From: Dehalococcoidia bacterium
GTDB taxonomy: Bacteria; Chloroflexota; Dehalococcoidia; GIF9; AB-539-J10
Assembly (NCBI GenBank): GCA_016933195.1
Contig: JAFGBN010000058.1
Coordinates: forward strand, 1 to 53,631
Direction: 5' to 3'
Length of the DNA stretch: 53,631 nucleotides
Shown here: piece after piece, positions 49,772 to 53,631 of the stretch
Layout of the letters: every line of letters begins with the position of its first letter
Position numbering within the stretch: the stretch's first letter is position 1
Notes under the pieces: model-generated
Databases searched by the model: none
What the model saw: the letters and a program-made list of their open reading frames with translations, nothing else
What the model was told of the DNA's origin: nothing
Program-made: the position numbers and the translations under genes

Positions 49772-50339
49772 AGAGAGCCTCCTCTACCAGATAGCAGATG
49801 ATATGCCCGGCAGTGATATGTGCTTCTTGTATACGCGCTGTGTCATTGGAAGGCAGAGAAAGAGCATATTCCGCCATTTCTCTAAGCCTGCCGGCTTTGC
49901 CGGTAAAAGCAATGGTAACTGCACCTCGCCGCTTGGCTTCCTCCATTGCCAGAAGCACACTGCGAGAGTTGCCGCTTGTACTGATACCGATGACCACATC
50001 TCCCCCGACCATCAGTCCCTCAAGTTGCCTGACGAATACCCTATCATAGCCATAATCGTTAGCGATAGCGGTTAAAGATGAACTATTTGTAGTTAGAGAT
50101 ATGGCAGGCAGGGCCTCACGCTCGAGGCGGAATTTCCCAGCCAGTTCCGCAGTAATATGCTGAGCGTCAGCGGCACTACCACCATTGCCAAACAGAAACG
50201 CTCTGTTCCCTCTGCGAAACGCCTGTGCTAATTCCTCGGCAATCTTGATTAATAGTCTCACCTCACCTTGCAGGTATCTTTTAAGAGCTATACCCTCTTC
50301 AATCTGATTCCTAATAGCTGTTTCTTGGTCCATTATCAA
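49749..50339 (-). CDS. gmhA: sedoheptulose-7-phosphate isomerase
   Basis: 196 residues. SIS-domain isomerase making D-glycero-D-manno-heptose 7-phosphate, the first step of heptose synthesis. Motifs are FLFGNGGSAADAQHITAEL, GISTSGNSRSVLLAMEEAK and AHITAGHIICYLVEEALF. ATG overlaps the hddA stop by four bases. Confidence 0.93.
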   Translation of the reverse strand: MIMDQETAIRNQIEEGIALKRYLQGEVRLLIKIAEELAQAFRRGNRAFLFGNGGSAADAQHITAELAGKFRLEREALPAISLTTNSSSLTAIANDYGYDRVFVRQLEGLMVGGDVVIGISTSGNSRSVLLAMEEAKRRGAVTIAFTGKAGRLREMAEYALSLPSNDTARIQEAHITAGHIICYLVEEALFGAGRDE

Positions 50340-51361
50340 GCCATTTTAGAATTATTGTTCACATCCCACGTTTGCAGCCCGTGAAAATCGAAGGCAAAAC
50401 TTGTTACCTTCCCGCCGCATCGTTCCAGCTCCTGTGCCACCCTGTGCCATTTGTCAAAGTGGCATAAGAATAAGAAATAACCCCCACCACCAGCCCCAAG
50501 GAGCTTACCTCCCAAAGCACCGTTTTTAGTAGCAGTCTCATAAAGCTCATCAATATGAGGGTCAGTCATCCTGCTTGAGAATTTCTTCTTTGCCAGCCAT
50601 CCTTGGTGGAGAAGGCTGCCAATCTCGTCTATTTTTCCCATGAGCAGGGCATTCCTTATTTCAATCGCCAGTTGTTTGGTCTTGTCCAGAGCCAAGACAA
50701 CTTCCTCTCTTTTCTGTAGATAGCGGTTTACCTGGTCCTCGATAATGCCAGCGGAGAGCCGTCGTTTTCCCGTATAGCACAGCATAAGTCGGTATTGCAG
50801 CTCATTCAGGGTATCTTGCTTGATATTAAGTGGAGCGACCACCGTCTCATCACCACCAAACTCAATGAAGTTGAAACCGCCAAATGTGGCAGCATACTGG
50901 TCTTGCCTGCCACCCCTAATCCCAACCTCTTCCCTCTCGATACGGTAAGCTAATTCAGCAATATCGTAGTCAGTTAAACGAAGCTCCTTCCAACGTGTAA
51001 GCGCGCCCACCAGGGCCACTGTCACCGATGATGAGGCGCCTAGCCCTGCAGCGGGAGGTACATCGCTGTGCAGGAAGACATCCATCCCCTGTCTAACGCC
51101 AACAACCTTGAGTGAGGCTCTGACCAGGTCCAATTTCCCATTTGAATGGAATTCTCCGCCCACACCAAAACTGGTGATAATGTCGTAATCCAGCGATTTA
51201 ACATTTATGGCGCTATGAGCCCCCGAGGTTATAGTGCAGTACGAATACCTATCAATGGTACAACTGAGAACACAGCCACCACGCTCCTGTGGGTAAGGGT
51301 CAACATCGGTCCCCCCACCAGCAAAGCTTATCCTGAGAGGAGCTTTAGCTCTAACAATCAC
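50336..51361 (-). CDS. hddA: D-glycero-D-manno-heptose 7-phosphate kinase (GHMP family)
   Basis: 341 residues. GHMP-kinase motifs are APLRISFAGGGTDVDPYPQE, PPAAGLGASSSVTVALVGAL (ATP loop) and KLLGAGGGGYFLFLC (motif 3). With gmhA and gmhB it makes heptose 1-phosphate in the GDP-heptose (alpha) route. HldE or RfaE genes, used in the ADP route, are not in the window. The HddC nucleotidyltransferase expected next is not intact here (see 52601-52657). Confidence 0.9.
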   Translation of the reverse strand: MIVRAKAPLRISFAGGGTDVDPYPQERGGCVLSCTIDRYSYCTITSGAHSAINVKSLDYDIITSFGVGGEFHSNGKLDLVRASLKVVGVRQGMDVFLHSDVPPAAGLGASSSVTVALVGALTRWKELRLTDYDIAELAYRIEREEVGIRGGRQDQYAATFGGFNFIEFGGDETVVAPLNIKQDTLNELQYRLMLCYTGKRRLSAGIIEDQVNRYLQKREEVVLALDKTKQLAIEIRNALLMGKIDEIGSLLHQGWLAKKKFSSRMTDPHIDELYETATKNGALGGKLLGAGGGGYFLFLCHFDKWHRVAQELERCGGKVTSFAFDFHGLQTWDVNNNSKMA

Positions 51362-51451
51362 TGACTTCTCCTAGAAGCTTTTCCCTGCTTCCTGCGTATA
51401 AGGACAAAGCAACGGCCAGAGATGCCACTGCACATGCTAGCATAATATTAG

Positions 51452-52594
51452 TCATGCCCCCACTCTGGTGGAAAGCTTCTGTGCAATTCGATGTCTGCTA
51501 CTGGTCACGCTCCCTGGCTTCCAGGTCCACGATGCATTGGCAGTGAAATTCCACAGCATCGCCGCGCCGATGCCAAACAGATTTGAGAGCAGGTAATAAA
51601 CACCCAGAAGTTCAGTGCAAGACCATAATATCCCCATATTGATGCCGATGCCGACGGCGCTCACCAGGTTGAACTTGAGGAACCGCATCAGCCTCGCGGC
51701 CATGCCAGGAGTCCTTCTATCCCTGAAAGTCCAGCTATCGTTCAGGACAAAGTTGTTAATAATTGATGCCCCGATAGCGATCGCAGCAGAGGCAAGGTAG
51801 AACAGCCCCGCAACTTCGGTCAATAGCCACAGCAGCCCCATATTGACCAGCACGCCGCTCGACCCCACCAGACAGAATTTAATGAACCGCCTCACGCCGC
51901 CATCTGCCGGCAGCAAACGCAGAAGATGCCGTAAATAGTTGACCTGCTCGCGAATGCCATACTTGCTATCCCCTGCTTCCCTCCCTCTGAAAGTGTAGGG
52001 AATACAAGCCACCTGCCTCGCCTTGCCCCGCACCAGGACCTCCAACAGTATCTTATAACCAGTAGGGTTGAGCTCAATGCCTTGTATAACTTTTCTCCTG
52101 AGCAGAAAGAAGCCAGAAAGGGGGTCGCTAACCTTCTTAGATGACGGTAAGAGCAGGTGAGCCAGCGACCTGGCGACCCTGGAGACTAATTGTCTCTGCC
52201 ATGTCCACTTTTCTGTACCGCCGCCTGGTTCATATCGGCTGCCAATTGCCACATCCGCACCATTGCGAATGTATCGCAATAAATCAGGAATCTTCTCTGG
52301 CGGATGCTTGAGGTCAGCGTCCATCACCCCTAACACATCTCCGTGGGCATGACCGAAACCCTCGGCTATTGCCGAAGCCAGCCCTCTTTCTCCACGGCGA
52401 ACGATGACTTTTACTGGATATTGGGAGCTGAGATAGCGCGCCGCTTCCGCTGTGCCATCCGGGCTATCATCATCAACCACAATAAGCTCGTAGCGACAAC
52501 AGGACGCAAGTGTCTCATGCACTCTAGAGACAAGAGCCTCAATATTATCCGCCTCGTTATATGTAGGAACTATCAGCGAAAGCTCGGGAGTCAT
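51452..52594 (-). CDS. GT2 glycosyltransferase fused to two GtrA domains
   Basis: 380 residues. N-terminal DPM1-like GT2 domain (1-235): LIVPTYNEADNIEALVSRVH, VVDDDSPDGTAEAA, GVMDADLKHPPEKIPDLL. Then two GtrA-type four-helix membrane domains (about 238-300 and 308-370), each with the NMGLLW/NMGILW...NF...WTF/WTW pattern. Expected to make a polyprenol-phosphate sugar and place or flip it in the membrane. Double GtrA is unusual. First intact gene of the glycosylation operon after pilA. A short GGGGGTG lies nine bases before the ATG. Confidence 0.88.
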   Translation of the reverse strand: MTPELSLIVPTYNEADNIEALVSRVHETLASCCRYELIVVDDDSPDGTAEAARYLSSQYPVKVIVRRGERGLASAIAEGFGHAHGDVLGVMDADLKHPPEKIPDLLRYIRNGADVAIGSRYEPGGGTEKWTWQRQLVSRVARSLAHLLLPSSKKVSDPLSGFFLLRRKVIQGIELNPTGYKILLEVLVRGKARQVACIPYTFRGREAGDSKYGIREQVNYLRHLLRLLPADGGVRRFIKFCLVGSSGVLVNMGLLWLLTEVAGLFYLASAAIAIGASIINNFVLNDSWTFRDRRTPGMAARLMRFLKFNLVSAVGIGINMGILWSCTELLGVYYLLSNLFGIGAAMLWNFTANASWTWKPGSVTSSRHRIAQKLSTRVGA

Positions 52595-52600
52595 TTGAAA

Positions 52601-52657
52601 TCACACCCCCAGACAGTACCGGGTACCTTTTCCGGCAGCTAACATAATCACTTTCAT
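52601..52657 (-). pseudogene. N-terminal stump of a nucleotidyltransferase
   Basis: Eighteen codons, MKVIMLAAGKGTRYCLGV, then stop. The first 13 residues are the sugar-nucleotidyltransferase signature (LAAGKGTR). It lies seven bases before the GT2-GtrA-GtrA gene on the same strand. An HddC-like gene may have been deleted, or this may act as a leader peptide. Confidence 0.6.
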
Positions 52658-52726
52658 CACGCTAATCCGCTTTGGCCAAAAACATGGTGCGTCACTTTGA
52701 CGTCATACATCCTTTTCACTCCTTTT

Positions 52727-52800
52727 CCACCCCCCTCCCATCAAGAGAGGGGGATAGAAAAGGAGAAGCGCTGAACCCTCCCCTAGAGAGAAGGTTCAGG
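52727..52800. repeat. palindromic repeat region between pilA and the glycosylation genes
   Basis: A CCCCCCTCCCATCAAGAGAGGGGG hairpin-like copy (52733-52753) and a second TGAACC...GGTTCA hairpin (52771-52799). Downstream of pilA on the minus strand it could attenuate transcription. Confidence 0.5.
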
Positions 52801-52830
52801 CAAGAAGGGAAATTAAGTCTTTGCCCCTAG

Positions 52831-53235
52831 CTAGCAAGTCCACTGGCCGTTTACGAAAACGCAGCCGTCCCATTTACCACCAGTGGTAGCCACTGCAGCA
52901 GTTATAGCGCCATCCGTGTCATAAGTGTAAGTCGCCTGCAGTTTTCCCGGGTCCACCAGATAGTCATCTGCAATGCCCGGAGTAGCAGCGCTAACTGTAG
53001 TCCCTGGTGCAGTGGACGAATGGTTATACGCCATATAGGCTATGATAGCAGTCTGGACCTGGTGAGCTTCGGTATTAGCTGCGTCCGTCTGGCCACTACC
53101 CATGAAGCCTCCGACATTCAGCACCACCACAGCGGCTATGACGCCCAGAATGGCCACCACCACCAGCAGCTCGACTAAGGTAAAACCACCCTGCCCCCGG
53201 TATGCCTTCTGCATCAAACTCCTCACATATTTCAT
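52831..53235 (-). CDS. pilA: type IV major pilin
   Basis: 134 residues, GGAGGG seven bases before the ATG. Leader of 17 residues (MKYVRSLMQKAYRGQGG) cleaved before FTLVELLVVVAILGVIAAVV, with Phe at +1 and Glu at +5. Small globular domain, rich in A, T and S, with a C-terminal disulphide-like pair (GCVFVNGQWTC). The many Ser and Thr residues could be glycosylated. It has its own promoter 160 bases upstream and lies ahead of the glycosylation genes on the same strand. Confidence 0.92.
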   Translation of the reverse strand: MKYVRSLMQKAYRGQGGFTLVELLVVVAILGVIAAVVVLNVGGFMGSGQTDAANTEAHQVQTAIIAYMAYNHSSTAPGTTVSAATPGIADDYLVDPGKLQATYTYDTDGAITAAVATTGGKWDGCVFVNGQWTC

Positions 53236-53403
53236 CTGTTTATCCCTCCTTTCTTTTTAATTCCTTTTGTCACCCTCATCATATTCCTCTCTCTTGATTA
53301 GAGAAGTCAAGCACGGGACTCCACACTCTTAAAAGCAAACGTTCCCGGAAATATTTCTCTCCCTCAGGCTCAGAATAACATCCGTGGCTCCAAACTTAGA
53401 AAC

Positions 53404-53432
53404 ATAATATAGTCCTAGCTTTAACCTGTCAA
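53404..53432 (-). promoter_or_regulatory. strong sigma-70 promoter of pilA with a long leader
   Basis: On the minus strand: TTGACA (53432-53427), 17 bases, TATTAT (53409-53404). Transcription would start near 53397, leaving a 5' leader of about 160 bases that contains a TCTCT...AGAGA hairpin near 53290-53307. Confidence 0.65.
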
Positions 53433-53631
53433 TAGCTTTGAGATAGTATTTAATAGTATTTAGTAATACTCAGCATAGGAAAAAGGTCATAGGCAGGATA
53501 CTACCGGACATCTTTGCCACAGGAGCTTATTCCAGACCTGAAGCAAACTTGATAGCCATCTCAGTGCTCCTCAGCTTCTAAAGGCTTAAGCTGGTCAAGT
53601 TACCCTCAGCAGAGCATGTCTGGCAGCAAAA
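53433..53631. other. end region without a recognised gene
   Basis: AT-rich with AGTATTTAATAGTATTTAGTA (53451-53466 area) reiterated words. No gene, RNA or repeat of a known family is seen. Confidence 0.4.

Noticed and set aside
1-53631. CRISPR array, tRNA, rRNA or insertion sequence
   Set aside because: No regularly spaced direct repeats, no tRNA-like arm patterns, no transposase frames were seen.

Overview
The window looks like a chromosomal segment of a Chloroflexota bacterium, most likely of the Dehalococcoidia type. This is inference from gene content and style, not a database result. The supporting signs are: a RemA-Gmk pair, a ThiD2-ThiE fusion, a bacterial translin, paired acyl-CoA dehydrogenases beside an acyl-CoA carboxyltransferase, type IV pilus genes with no secretin (PilQ) gene, and many dispersed palindromic intergenic repeats. 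No rRNA, tRNA, CRISPR array or insertion sequence was recognised.

Layout. (1) 1-7313 is a DNA-repair or defence-like island. It holds a MrfA-like DEAH helicase (cut by the window edge), a divergent operon of an AAA+ ATPase and two tiny coupled genes, a WYL regulator flanked by two matching inverted repeats, a MrfB-like exonuclease, a helix-hairpin-helix protein of unknown role, and the stump of a Cas4/RecB-like nuclease. (2) 7386-22913 is mostly housekeeping: a Fur regulator and membrane partner, ftsY, lgt, recJ, mtaB, an NfeD-like gene, birA with its own operator, a sodium:solute symporter, tyrA-aroA, remA-gmk, an FmdB-type zinc ribbon, thiD2-thiE and translin. (3) 22931-26951 (minus strand) is an acyl-CoA carboxyltransferase with two acyl-CoA dehydrogenases. 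(4) 27088-43813 is a type IV pilus locus: pilB carrying two extra N-terminal nuclease-fold domains, a four-helix-bundle gene, pilC, two paralogous pseudopilin cassettes in tandem, pilO, a pilM-pilN fusion and pilT. (5) Five toxin-antitoxin modules, two with broken toxins, lie at 37871-40085 and 44090-45410, on both sides of pilO-pilMN-pilT. (6) 45474-53432 (minus strand) starts with a major pilin gene, followed by a heptose and polyprenol-sugar glycosylation operon: a GT2-GtrA-GtrA protein, HddA, GmhA, GmhB, a polyprenol-phosphate mannose synthase and a GT39 transferase. Decayed genes lie at both ends of that operon.

How the parts may work together. The pilus locus supplies two ATPases (extension and retraction), a platform protein, inner-membrane alignment proteins and two sets of minor pilins with large surface domains. 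The pilin gene at the right sits directly upstream of genes for an activated heptose and for membrane-based sugar transfer, so glycosylation of pilin or another surface protein is a reasonable hypothesis. The left island pairs homologues of the two mitomycin-repair factors with a WYL regulator that may control the surrounding operons through a TTGTGACA-N7-TGTCACAA site.

The most notable observations are the PilB with tandem Mrr-like domains that have apparently lost their active sites, a dispersed repeat read in frame inside two essential-type proteins (Gmk and ThiD2-ThiE), the WYL-associated operator pair, the tandem pseudopilin cassettes with an 852-residue tip-like protein, and several promoters placed so that the transcript would start at or next to the start codon.
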